Shown here in pieces: positions 43,037 to 51,281 of a stretch of DNA of 64,000 nucleotides (position 1 is the stretch's first letter; each line of letters starts with the position of its first letter). Made by a program: the position numbers and the translations under genes. The notes under the pieces are model-generated. The model did no database searches. It was given only the letters and a program-made list of their open reading frames with translations, and had not been told where the DNA came from. Origin of the DNA: Dactylosporangium sp. AC04546 (GTDB lineage: Bacteria > Actinomycetota > Actinomycetes > Mycobacteriales > Micromonosporaceae); NCBI RefSeq assembly GCF_022095675.1, contig NZ_JAHYSG010000058.1, forward strand, positions 12,749 to 76,748. Direction: 5' to 3'.

Positions 43037-44209
43037 CTAGTCGAGGGCGGCGTAGACCGAGCGGATGAGCGGCTCGGCCCGGTAACCGCCGACGATGCCG
43101 TTGTACGTGCCGAGAACCCCGGGCTCCATCCGGTTCATGATGTAGGCGAAGGTCAGCCCGCGGTCGATGTCGTTGATGACCATGGAGCCTCCCCAGCCCG
43201 CCCAGAAGCAGACTCGACTGTCGGGCAGGTACGGGAAGTGCTCCGGGTACGACAAGGCGTAACCGATGCCCCAGCGGATCGGCAGCCCGAGGTAGAGGTC
43301 GACACCTTTGGACTGCTCCTCGAAAATCCGGTCGATGGTCGCTTGGGAGAGCAACCGAACCCCGTGCGCCTCGCCGCCGTTCGAGACCACCGACTGGATC
43401 CTCGCCAGCGAACGGGCATTGCCGTGGCCGTTGCCCGCCGCGCAGAACTCCGAGCGCCGCCATCGGACGTCCCAGCAGGTTGCGGGGTCGGTCGCGAGAG
43501 CGGCGATGGTCAGCTTGTAGCCCACGCTGTTCTTGTCCTCGAAGGCGAGGTCCGCGTCGAAGGCCGGGCCGGGAGGTGGGAGGATCAACGGGGAGATCCG
43601 GTAGTCATCCCACTCTGGCAGGCCGATGCTGAAGTCGGCGCCGAGCGGAGCGGCGATCTCGGCGGCGACGAACTTGCCGAGACTAAGACCGGTCACCTTC
43701 AGCACGACGCCATGGATGAGGTGTCCGATGCTCAAGCCGTGGTAGCCGCCGGCGGTGCCGGGTTCCCACCACGGAGCCATGGCGGCCAGCTTGGCCAGGG
43801 AGATGTCCGGGTCGTAGATGTCGTCCATCGTCACCGGCATGTCCCAGCCGGCCACGCCGGAGGTGTGGGAGAGGATCTGCTTGACTAAGACGTTTTCCTT
43901 ACCGTTTTCCGCGAATTCGGGCCAGTACTTCGCTACCGGAGCATCCAGATCGACCAGACCCCGGTCGACCAGCATGAGCAGAGCGAGTACGGCGACCGTC
44001 TTCGTATTCGACCAGCAGTTGACGATCGTGTTTCTTTCCCACGCCCTGGTGTGTGCCTGGTCCATCCAGCCGCCCCAGGCGTCGATGACCGGCTCGCCCT
44101 TCACGAAAAGGGCGACCGAGGCGCCGACATCGTCGCCTGCGGCGAGGTGCTCGTCGAGGACGTCGATCACGCGCTGGAACTTCTTGTCCCACGTTCCTTC
44201 GACAGTCAT
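43037..44209 (-). CDS. Class-C beta-lactamase-fold serine hydrolase (EstB-like)
   Basis: The 390-residue cytoplasmic protein lacks a signal peptide. The nucleophile motif is SNTK in NCWSNTKTVAVLALL near residue 70. The second motif is Tyr-based (GYHGLSIGHLI), followed by ILSHTSG and the final WGIGYALSYPE and FWAGWGGSMVINDIDRG region (the third, HxG-like box, is replaced by WGG). This matches the carboxylesterase/EstB branch rather than a secreted beta-lactamase. It probably removes an ester from the imported compound before oxidation by the downstream mycofactocin-coupled SDR. It lies 7 bp after the SnoaL gene. Confidence 0.87.
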   Translation of the reverse strand: MTVEGTWDKKFQRVIDVLDEHLAAGDDVGASVALFVKGEPVIDAWGGWMDQAHTRAWERNTIVNCWSNTKTVAVLALLMLVDRGLVDLDAPVAKYWPEFAENGKENVLVKQILSHTSGVAGWDMPVTMDDIYDPDISLAKLAAMAPWWEPGTAGGYHGLSIGHLIHGVVLKVTGLSLGKFVAAEIAAPLGADFSIGLPEWDDYRISPLILPPPGPAFDADLAFEDKNSVGYKLTIAALATDPATCWDVRWRRSEFCAAGNGHGNARSLARIQSVVSNGGEAHGVRLLSQATIDRIFEEQSKGVDLYLGLPIRWGIGYALSYPEHFPYLPDSRVCFWAGWGGSMVINDIDRGLTFAYIMNRMEPGVLGTYNGIVGGYRAEPLIRSVYAALD

Positions 44210-44216
44210 GGCCTGC

Positions 44217-44762
44217 CTACCTTTCAGTCTCGTTCTTCGGTGCGTTGTTGCCTGCTTGGTGGCCGTCCCGACCCCACCAATAGACCGGGTCGGACCGGTC
44301 ACGTCGGGACATGACCCAGTCCTCGGGGGAGAGATCCTGCACATCTACCTGCAGCGACTCGTCGAAGACGACCACGCGGTCGGCGATCGCCCAGCGCCCG
44401 TCACGGCGTTCAAAGCGGTCCACGTAACGGCAGCGGCTCACGCGTTCGGCCTGCCGCGCCTGGCCGTCTTCGGGCCGCATGCGCAGGAATGCGATGCAGT
44501 ACGACTCGACGAAGGCCAGGTTGTCCCCGTCGAACTCGATGATGACGTTGGTGACGAAGTGCTGCGCGGAGTCGATGACCTGGTGGCGGCTGCGGATGTC
44601 CTCGACCAGGCCTACTGCCGTACCCGTATAGGAGCCATGCGTATCGATGGCGTCATCGAAATAGCATGCCGCGATGCCCTCGTAGTCCAGTCGATCGACT
44701 GAACGTGCATAGCGGTACAAGCACTCGTGAATAGCCAGCCGGTCGGCGAGGCGCTCCACCAT
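44217..44762 (-). CDS. SnoaL-like / NTF2-fold protein, copy 3
   Basis: The 181-residue protein reads MVERLADRLAIHECLYRYAR, then SVDRLDYEGIAACYFDDAID, VTNVIIEFDGDNLAFVESYC, CRYVDRFERRDGRWAIADRV and SRRDRSDPVYWWGRDG. The sequence and order of motifs are almost those of the 15181-15699 protein, which identifies a duplicated module in the two blocks. The function is a cyclase, isomerase or dehydratase on a ring or polyketide-like intermediate. It sits between the ABC permease and the serine hydrolase genes. Confidence 0.88.
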   Translation of the reverse strand: MVERLADRLAIHECLYRYARSVDRLDYEGIAACYFDDAIDTHGSYTGTAVGLVEDIRSRHQVIDSAQHFVTNVIIEFDGDNLAFVESYCIAFLRMRPEDGQARQAERVSRCRYVDRFERRDGRWAIADRVVVFDESLQVDVQDLSPEDWVMSRRDRSDPVYWWGRDGHQAGNNAPKNETER

Positions 44763-44792
44763 GTTGTTCCTCCGATTACTCGGTTGGCGCCG

Positions 44793-45782
44793 CTACCGGC
44801 GACGGGTGAGGCGGACAGAGAGGGCGACGGCCAGGATCAGGGCGCAGCCGTTGAAGAGACTGGAGATCCACGACGGAGCCCCGGCGAGTTGCAGCCCGTA
44901 GATGCCGGTCGCGAGGAGCACGCAGGCAACGAGGGTGCCGAGCACGTTCACTCGGCCGTTGTTGCGGACCTGCGTCGCACCCAGTAGCACCGTGGAAAAT
45001 GCAGGCAGCAGATACGGCGTGCCGATATCCGGTCCACCCGTCCCGAGTTGCGCGGAGAGCACGACGCCGGCGCAGGAGGCGATGAGCCCGGAGGCCACCA
45101 GCGAGCCGAAGGAGATCAAGTTCACCCGGACACCGGCGAGACGGGCCGCTTCGGAGTTGCCGCCGATGCCGTAGAGGTACCGCCCTACTGTGGTCGCCTC
45201 CGTGACGTACCAGATGATGATGGCGACGACGACCGCGTACCACACCGGGTAGGCCAGGCCGAGGAGGGTGCCCTGGCCCAGCTTGGTGAAGCTGTGGGCG
45301 TTGTCATTCGTCCCCACCAGCTGGTTGCCGTCGGTGATCCAGTACGCGATGGCGGCGAGGACGCTGGACATACCCAGGGTGGCGATGAAGGAGCTGACCT
45401 GCAGTCCCACGATCACCACGCCGTTGACGACGCCGATCACCAGGCCCACGCCGAAGGTGGCGAGGATCGCCAGCACGACTGGTGTCCCGCCTTCGATCAG
45501 CTTGAGCGAGAGAACCACGGCAACTCCCAGCGTGGCCGCCACGGAGAGATCGAAGATGCCGGCGGCCAGGGGCAGGATCAGCGCGAGCGCCGCCATGAAA
45601 GTGACGGCCTGGTTCTGGCTCACTGCCTTCAACGTGGTGGCAGTCAGGAAGGTGTCCGGCAGAGCCGCCCCGAAGATCACCACCAGCACTGCAAGGACGA
45701 GGACCCCGCTGAACTTATCCAAGGCGAGTTTCTCGGCAAACGATCGCTGCAGTGGCTTGGCCCCAGCCACTGACGTCGTCAT
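44793..45782 (-). CDS. Ribose-type ABC permease (BPD_transp_2)
   Basis: The 329-residue integral membrane protein begins at ATG 45782, overlapping the ATPase stop as ATGA. It has about nine helices and the family loop NSEAARLAGVRVNLISFGSL, with QVSSFIATLGMSSVLAAIAY and GTPYLLPAFSTVLLGATQV. It forms the channel for the binding protein and ATPase encoded upstream. Related permeases carry pentoses, autoinducer-2, polyols and also glycosides or hydroxylated acids. The neighbouring genes argue against simple sugar use. Confidence 0.9.
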   Translation of the reverse strand: MTTSVAGAKPLQRSFAEKLALDKFSGVLVLAVLVVIFGAALPDTFLTATTLKAVSQNQAVTFMAALALILPLAAGIFDLSVAATLGVAVVLSLKLIEGGTPVVLAILATFGVGLVIGVVNGVVIVGLQVSSFIATLGMSSVLAAIAYWITDGNQLVGTNDNAHSFTKLGQGTLLGLAYPVWYAVVVAIIIWYVTEATTVGRYLYGIGGNSEAARLAGVRVNLISFGSLVASGLIASCAGVVLSAQLGTGGPDIGTPYLLPAFSTVLLGATQVRNNGRVNVLGTLVACVLLATGIYGLQLAGAPSWISSLFNGCALILAVALSVRLTRRR

Positions 45783-47356
45783 GCCCCGGCCTCTTCTGTC
45801 TTTCGGGCCTCGGGCGTGGCGGCCAGGCACGCCGCAGTGATCGCAGCGGCTTCGACGGGTCCAGGGAGCTCACTTCCGACACGTCCTCCGGAGAAGACGA
45901 GTATGCGCGTACACAACAACGCCAGTTCCTCACTATCCGTCGAGCAGACGACCACCGAGCAGCCTGATGAGGCTGCTGCACGGATTCGGTCGTGGATGTC
46001 TTGTTTGGCCCCGACGTCAACGCCTTGAGTGGGTTCGTCGAGGATCAGTACTCGTGGCTCCAGGCGGAGCCACCTCGCGAGAATGACCTTCTGGGCGTTG
46101 CCGCCGGAAAGTTGCGACATCAACGCGCGCGGCTCGCGCGGACGTACGTCGAGTTCGCCCAGCCATCCCTGGACGGTGCGCATCTCCTCTCGACGACGCA
46201 GCCAGCCCTTCCGGCTGAAGTCCTTCAGACGCGCCAGCGTGAGGTTCTCGGCCACAGTGTGGCCGTGGACCACGGCGACTCGCGGCCGGTTCGCCGGCAC
46301 CATGGCGATCCCTGCCCCGATGCTCAGGTCTGGCCGGCCAGAAGGCACGAAGTGGCCGTCGACGACGACGTCGCCAGTCCGCGGAAGGCCGCCGAAGATG
46401 AGCGATGCTGCCGCCTCACGGCCCGAGCCGGTGATGCCGGCGATGCCGAGGATCTCGCCCTTTCGCACGTCGGCACTGAGCTTGTGAACCGTGGCGCCGG
46501 AGATCGACTTCAGCTCCAGGACCACGGAGCGCTCGTCGACGACGGCGGTCTGTGTTGAGGACTGGACCGGGTGGCCCACGATCAGCTCGATGAGGGTGCT
46601 CCGATCGAGGCCGGCGATCGGCCTCGTGGTGATCAGACGGCCGCCACGCAACACGGTGACCGAGTCCGCGAGTTCGAACACCTCGTCCAAGTGATGGGAG
46701 ATGAACAGGACCGCAACGCCGTTGTCGCGGACCCTGCGGATGAGGTCGAAAAGCCGCTCTACCTCGGGGCCGGGCAGGTTGGCTGTCGGTTCGTCCAGCA
46801 CCAACACTTGCGGCGTTGAGTGGTGCTCGGCCACCGCGCGGGCGACCGCGACCGCTGTCCTTTCGCTGGCCTGCAGCTTCCCGGTCGGGACAGTGACGTC
46901 GACGTCATAGCCGAGTTCGGCGAGGTTCTGCCGAGCTTCGCGGCGCCGGTCAGTCCAGTTGACCGGCCGGCCGCGGCCACAGCCGAAGCCTCTGCCCAGA
47001 CCGAGGTTCTCGACGACATTGAGCGAGTCGACGAGGGCCAAGTCCTGGTGCACGAATCGTAGTCCGGCATGCTCCGCCTCACCGGCGTGAGTAGTGGTGA
47101 CCGGGTTCCCAGCCACCACCACCTCAGTGCCCGCATCGGGTTCGTAGTAGCCGGCGAGGATCTTCACCAGCGTGCTCTTGCCTGAGCCGTTCTCACCAAC
47201 GATGGCCCGGATCTCTCCGGGAAGCACCGCTAGGCTCACGTCCTCCAGCACTCGCACGCCGCCAAAGGTCTTGCTGGCGGAGTGCACCTGCAGCGCTGGA
47301 GTGACCTGATCCTTGAAGAGCCCGGCATCCTCGTCGGATGACGACTCAACCAACAT
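45779..47356 (-). CDS. Ribose-type double ABC ATPase
   Basis: The 525-residue cytoplasmic protein has two ATPase halves. The N-terminal half has GENGSGKST (54-62), LQASERTAVAVARAVAE as the signature and VLVLDEPTANLPGPEVERLF as Walker B. The C-terminal half has the usual degenerate loop GITGSGREAA, the good signature LMSQLSGGNAQKVILARWLR and RVLILDEPTQGVDVGAKQDI. The architecture is that of RbsA. The start overlaps the binding-protein stop by 11 bp. It energises the permease of 44793-45782. Confidence 0.92.
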   Translation of the reverse strand: MLVESSSDEDAGLFKDQVTPALQVHSASKTFGGVRVLEDVSLAVLPGEIRAIVGENGSGKSTLVKILAGYYEPDAGTEVVVAGNPVTTTHAGEAEHAGLRFVHQDLALVDSLNVVENLGLGRGFGCGRGRPVNWTDRRREARQNLAELGYDVDVTVPTGKLQASERTAVAVARAVAEHHSTPQVLVLDEPTANLPGPEVERLFDLIRRVRDNGVAVLFISHHLDEVFELADSVTVLRGGRLITTRPIAGLDRSTLIELIVGHPVQSSTQTAVVDERSVVLELKSISGATVHKLSADVRKGEILGIAGITGSGREAAASLIFGGLPRTGDVVVDGHFVPSGRPDLSIGAGIAMVPANRPRVAVVHGHTVAENLTLARLKDFSRKGWLRRREEMRTVQGWLGELDVRPREPRALMSQLSGGNAQKVILARWLRLEPRVLILDEPTQGVDVGAKQDIHDRIRAAASSGCSVVVCSTDSEELALLCTRILVFSGGRVGSELPGPVEAAAITAACLAATPEARKTEEAGA

Positions 47357-48497
47357 GCCACGCCCTCTTGAACTGATCGCGGAATCCGGCCACGGCGACG
47401 TACTGGCCTCCCTCGACGGCGATTGTGTTCACGTTCGCCTTGGTGATCATCTGGCCAGGAAGTGGTACCGCGACCGCGGCAGCGACATCGTCTCCGGCGT
47501 AGTGGCGCGCCAGGGCGTCGATGGTGCGCCACCCCATCATTTCAACCGGATAGCCCGCCCATGCTCTCTCGTCACCGGACTTGAGGGCCTCCAGGTTAGG
47601 GGCTGAAGGAGACTCACCAATGATGTTGATGCCCGAGATGCCGGCGGTCTTGAGCGCAGTGCTCACACCCAGTGCAGTGTCGCCGTTGCCGAAGACAGCC
47701 CACTTGGCCTGCGGGTTGCGCTGGAAGTAGGCGACGACGTTGGCCGGTGTCTTCGTGCCGACGTCCGCAAGCTGCTGGTTTTGGTCGTCGACCGTGCAGC
47801 CCGGGCACCAAGCTTTGACGGCGGCGATGAAGGCGCCGGTGAACGCCTTCAGGATCGGGAACGCATTGACATTGAAGAGGCCAGCTCGGCCCTTGCCGTC
47901 CGACTCGGTGATGAAGTAAGCAGCCACCAGCTTGGCGTAGAGCACGATCTGGTCGGAGCCCGCCACGTTCGCCAGAACTCCGCCAACCGGGCCTTCGGCG
48001 CCGACGTTCTGGATCACGGTGATGCCCTTACGCTTCGCCTCGGCGATCTGGGACGTGAATACCGTCGAGTCAGCGGTGCCACAGATGCAGATCGCGTCGG
48101 GGGTCTGCTGCAGAGCAGCCTCGAAGGCCTTGATTGCATCGGCCGGCGAGGAACCCGCGTTGATCGTGCTGAAGTCCCAACCGAGGGCCGCGGAGCCTTC
48201 GCGCATGCCGGTAGCCACCCGCGCGGCGACCGGCTGCGGGGTGACCAGCAGCATGACGACCTTCTTGCCCTTCGGCGGGGCCACCTTGAGGTCGGAGACG
48301 CCGATGTTGGTCGGGTTCTGTGCGTTCGCTGCGATGTAGTCCGCGGCTTCCTTCAGGCCCAGGTTCCCGGCCGCAGTGCTGTTCTCGCCGCCCCCAGTGG
48401 CCCCTGGCGAGCCACCGGACGAACTGCACGCGGAGATCAGCAGGCACGCAGTGGCGAGAAACGCCACGAGCGCGAGGCGGCGAGACTCCGTTGTCAT
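47346..48497 (-). CDS. Ribose-type ABC substrate-binding lipoprotein
   Basis: The 383-residue precursor begins at ATG 48497 (GGGAG upstream). The signal LALVAFLATACLLISAC ends at lipobox Cys24. The Peripla_BP_4 fold is read from VVMLLVTPQPVAARVATGMR, DAICICGTADSTVFTSQIAE, GITVIQNVGAEGPVGG and WAVFGNGDTALGVSTALKTA. It captures the extracellular ligand. The operator at 48516 lies 19 nt from the start codon, so ligand uptake is set by the IclR-type regulator. The specific ligand is not deducible. Confidence 0.9.
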   Translation of the reverse strand: MTTESRRLALVAFLATACLLISACSSSGGSPGATGGGENSTAAGNLGLKEAADYIAANAQNPTNIGVSDLKVAPPKGKKVVMLLVTPQPVAARVATGMREGSAALGWDFSTINAGSSPADAIKAFEAALQQTPDAICICGTADSTVFTSQIAEAKRKGITVIQNVGAEGPVGGVLANVAGSDQIVLYAKLVAAYFITESDGKGRAGLFNVNAFPILKAFTGAFIAAVKAWCPGCTVDDQNQQLADVGTKTPANVVAYFQRNPQAKWAVFGNGDTALGVSTALKTAGISGINIIGESPSAPNLEALKSGDERAWAGYPVEMMGWRTIDALARHYAGDDVAAAVAVPLPGQMITKANVNTIAVEGGQYVAVAGFRDQFKRAWHVG

Positions 48498-48515
48498 GCT
48501 GCTCCCTAGGATTGT

Positions 48516-48549
48516 GTGCGCTGACCGCACAATCATGCGTTGGCCGCCC
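48516..48549. promoter_or_regulatory. IclR-type tandem operator, site C
   Basis: GTGCG-CTGAC-CGCAC (48516-48530) has perfect arms. A degenerate second unit, ATGCG-TTGGC-CGCCC, begins 19 bp later (48535-48549). A wider dyad GATTGTG/CACAATC (48510-48516 and 48528-48534) surrounds the first unit. It is 19 nt from the binding-protein start. Confidence 0.7.
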
Positions 48550-49011
48550 AACTCTGACAGGAGCCGGGTGTGGTGTCAATCACGTTGAGGACACGTTTCG
48601 CAGCCGTGAACGCCGACGGACGCGGCAGCGGCTCCGCCACCGCACCACAAGTCCGCGAGTGCCGCACTCCGCCCCGAGATGCTCCCTCGCCAGGGCGAAT
48701 ACCTGTTCTCCGCTCGTGACGCCGAAGAACTCGCGGCCGAGCGCGATCGTCCTCAGCGGTCAAGGCGCCGGCGACGGCGCCTTGGCAAAGACGCAGACTG
48801 GCGAGCACCGGTCAGCCATGTGAGCGGCCCTGAACGCCGAGTTTGCTCTCGGCCCCATGCTGGCGGGCGGTCTGGGATCTGGACTGGTGGGCAGGCCAGC
48901 TCCCCGCAGTTCGGTTCATCCTGAGCAAGGTGAAGTCGTCCGACTCCTCAACGCCGTCCGGAAGGAGCCGGACAACGCATGCAGGGCTGGTCGACGAAAG
49001 CTCGAGTGTCC
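48550..49011. other. Intergenic stretch without recognisable gene
   Basis: There is no protein-like frame with a start and ribosome site on either strand. A GGCGCC-GGCGAC-GGCGCC-type dyad occurs near 48765-48782. The segment separates the binding-protein promoter from the 3' end of the second SnoaL/Ddn fusion. Confidence 0.45.
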
Positions 49012-49953
49012 TCACAGGGGTTGGAGCAGCACGACGGGGATCCGTCGAGCCGTCTTCAACTGGTACTCGGCGTAGGTCGGGAACGCCTCGACGGCGCGAT
49101 CCCACCAGGTGTCACGCTCGGCGCCGGTGAGCACCCGCGTCAGGTAACGCCGCTTGGTCGCGCCGTCCTGCAATTCGACCAGCGGCTGATGCAGAAGGTT
49201 CCCGTACCCATCCGGGTTCTCGGGCCTGCCGCCATATGAGGCGATCGCGACGTACTGACCGTCGTGTTCGACGCGTATTAGAGGGCTCTTGCGGACCTTC
49301 CCACTCTTCCGTCCGATCGTGGCAAGCACCACGATCGGACGATCCTGCATTGTGTTCCCCTCGGCTCCGTTCGAGCGTTCAAACAGCTCGACCTGCTCGC
49401 GAGCGAAGACCCGCGGAGTGGGTTCGTACTCCTCCTCGAAGACTGCGAGCGGGTCGTCGACACCCTGCAACGAGTGTCGGAACAGCAGTCGGGCCGCCGG
49501 GGATCCGTTGAGCAGCTGGTTGGTGCGACGACGGACCCGCCACCCCTCGGGCCGACGTTCCAGGGCCCATCTGTTGGCGGTCAGACGGCGGATCATGAAA
49601 CCGTGTGGGCCGTTGGCGATGAGGATCTGGTAAGTAATCGCCACGGCCGTGTCGCCTTGCAAGGTGATCCGTGGCGGGGAGACCTGGTGGGACGAGCCGA
49701 CGCGCACGTACTCCTGATGCGTCTCGCTGTAGAGCATGTCGCGGATCTGTTGCCGGTCCCCCAACTCCCAGCCGTCGATTTCGTACATGCCGTCCTCGAC
49801 CCAGATTTCCCCTGCCAGGTCGATGGAGTTGCTGTCCACCGAGGGGCCATAGGAAGCGAGCAAGTGCTGAATCTCGCCGATGTCGGTCAGGCGTGTGACG
49901 GCTCGCTCGAGTTCAGCGACCCGCTGCTCCAGGCCCTGGCTGCTGTCTCCCAC
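49012..49953 (-). CDS. SnoaL domain fused to Ddn-type F420 nitroreductase-family domain, copy 2
   Basis: The 313-residue protein begins at GTG 49953 after GAGGGGAACC. It has the same length and domain order as copy 1: coiled start (LEQRVAELERAVTRL), LLASYGPSVDSNSIDLAGEI, VEDGMYEIDGWE, RWALERRPEGWRVRRRTNQL, then the Ddn part NTMQDRPIVVLATIGRKSGK, VRKSPLIRVEHDGQYVAIAS and FPTYAEYQLKTARRIPVVLL. The F420-binding nitroreductase-type fold suggests hydride transfer from F420H2. It is monocistronic, preceded by its own tandem operator (site D) about 180 nt upstream. This indicates co-control with the rest of the island. Confidence 0.8.
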   Translation of the reverse strand: MGDSSQGLEQRVAELERAVTRLTDIGEIQHLLASYGPSVDSNSIDLAGEIWVEDGMYEIDGWELGDRQQIRDMLYSETHQEYVRVGSSHQVSPPRITLQGDTAVAITYQILIANGPHGFMIRRLTANRWALERRPEGWRVRRRTNQLLNGSPAARLLFRHSLQGVDDPLAVFEEEYEPTPRVFAREQVELFERSNGAEGNTMQDRPIVVLATIGRKSGKVRKSPLIRVEHDGQYVAIASYGGRPENPDGYGNLLHQPLVELQDGATKRRYLTRVLTGAERDTWWDRAVEAFPTYAEYQLKTARRIPVVLLQPL

Positions 49954-50133
49954 TCCGGTTCCCCTCAGGCCTCGGTCATTTCGATCAACGGGCACCCTGG
50001 GCCGCCAGCAATGAACGCGGTACGACCGCCGAGTCCCGACATCCGCTTACTTCTCCAATCGCTGTTGCGATGGCAGCGCGTGCGCGGGTGCGATCACCAA
50101 CCGGCAAGGTTGAACCAGCAGCGCAACTTGGGT

Positions 50134-50167
50134 GTGCGGCCCGCGCTCTGATGTGCGCTCTGCGAAC
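50134..50167. promoter_or_regulatory. IclR-type tandem operator, site D
   Basis: GTGCG-GCCCG-CGCTC (50134-50148) and GTGCG-CTCTG-CGAAC (50153-50167) lie exactly 19 bp apart. The arm variants CGCTC and CGAAC occur in the same order as in site B. It stands upstream of the second SnoaL/Ddn gene. The rest of 49954-50340 shows no gene. Confidence 0.65.
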
Positions 50168-50340
50168 GTCCCATCTGAGTTGGGCCATGTCAACGCCCGC
50201 TAGGTCGCGGTGTTGTAACTTCCGACCATTGGCGACGTGACTGCTGCACGTCACGCGCTCGCCGAGGACACGCACGGAGCATCTGCTGCGGCTGCTCGCC
50301 TGCATCGCTGCCAGCATCTGATGAACGGAATGAGTTGAGC

Positions 50341-50542
50341 TGACCGCGCCGACCTACAGCATCAGCAAACATGCCGCCCTCGCGTTTGCCGAATGACTCT
50401 CGGCCACCTACCGCCATCGCGGCGTTGTGATACAGGCGATCTGCCCGCAGGCAGTAGAGACCTCGATGCCGGGCCGCGTGGGCAATGTGCCGCCTGGCTC
50501 GTCAATATGAACCACCTGCAAGCGCGGCTGGAGAACACCTAG
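50341..50542 (+). pseudogene. Decayed, internally deleted copy of the 26130-26918 SDR
   Basis: The frame reads LTAPTYSISKHAALAFAE, a stop where the parent has Trp, then LSATYRHRGVVIQAICPQ and AVETSM. After a deletion of about 60 codons the end reappears as WLVNMNHLQARLENT and TAG. All of these match the last half of the SDR at 26130-26918 in order and orientation. It has no N-terminal half. It is a clear relic rather than an independent gene. Confidence 0.8.
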
Positions 50543-50654
50543 CAAGAACCACGATCGCGCCTCCTGCGCGACAGTCGCCCCGACAGCTGCAAGGGCGCCA
50601 GGCGTGGTCCGCCGCCTGAGTCCGTGCTAGGGGTGGAGGCGGATCCCCGAACGA

Positions 50655-50820
50655 TCTTGTACTACGCGCGGCGACCGCCGCGCACCTCGGCCGCTACCGC
50701 GGTCAGACCGGACTGCACAGCGAGTCGGACCTACTGATTCTCCTGCGCTGGTGCACCGAGCAGGAAATTGACCCGCTCGCAGCGGTCCGGGTCGACACCG
50801 AGAGCTACCAGCGTTGGGCT
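50655..50820 (+). pseudogene. N-terminal fragment of a tyrosine integrase
   Basis: About 55 residues read LGRYRGQTGLHSESDLLILL, then RWCTEQEIDPLAAVRVDTES and YQRW. This is the core-binding (SAM-like) domain opening of actinobacterial phage-type integrases. The catalytic domain does not follow in any frame. It marks a former integration or excision event at the right edge of the island. Nothing recognisable lies in 50821-51111. Confidence 0.6.
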
Positions 50821-51111
50821 GCAGGACGAGCGTCACTACAAGCCCTTGACGGCTTGATCAGCGGCTTGTGGCGCGGCCGAACGAGGGCCAGATGCCAGCA
50901 TGATCGGCCCGTGAAGTGGTTCCGCTTGTCTCACAAGCCAGCGTACGGATTGGTCCGCCGCGCTGGTCGGACGCGGCGGTCTACTCCGGAGCACCTCCCT
51001 CCCGCCCGGGAGCTGACTGACGCTGGCCGGACGATGACTGCGACTGGCGCAGCCTCCCCGACTACTGTGGACGATCACCTAATTCGGTTCGTAGTTGTCC
51101 GCGTCGGAGGT

Positions 51112-51281
51112 CTGCTGATGGCCTGTCCGCCGATGCTGGCCTGTGCGGTCTGGTCCATTCGTAACCCGCGCATCGGTCTCAGCCGGTGTTTAAGCTGGCC
51201 GTGATCGGCCTTGAGCGGATTGTTGGCATTCTGCTCGACGTGCCATGCCTGCGGGATCAGTTCGTCGAGGACCGTGGGGTA
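51112..51281 (-). mobile_element. IS6-family transposase relic
   Basis: The minus strand reads YPTVLDELIPQAWHVEQNAN, then NPLKADHGQLKHRLRPMRGL and RMDQTAQASIGGQAI. It aligns residue by residue with the C-terminal catalytic part of the IS6 transposase at 14330-15050 (including the DDE Glu region) but in inverted orientation. The rest of the transposase is missing. It ends within a base or two of the mftR stop. Confidence 0.75.

Noticed and set aside
43037..44209. True class-C beta-lactamase (resistance gene)
   Set aside because: There is no signal peptide, and the KTG-type third box is replaced by WGG. Context within a catabolic operon points to an esterase-like enzyme.
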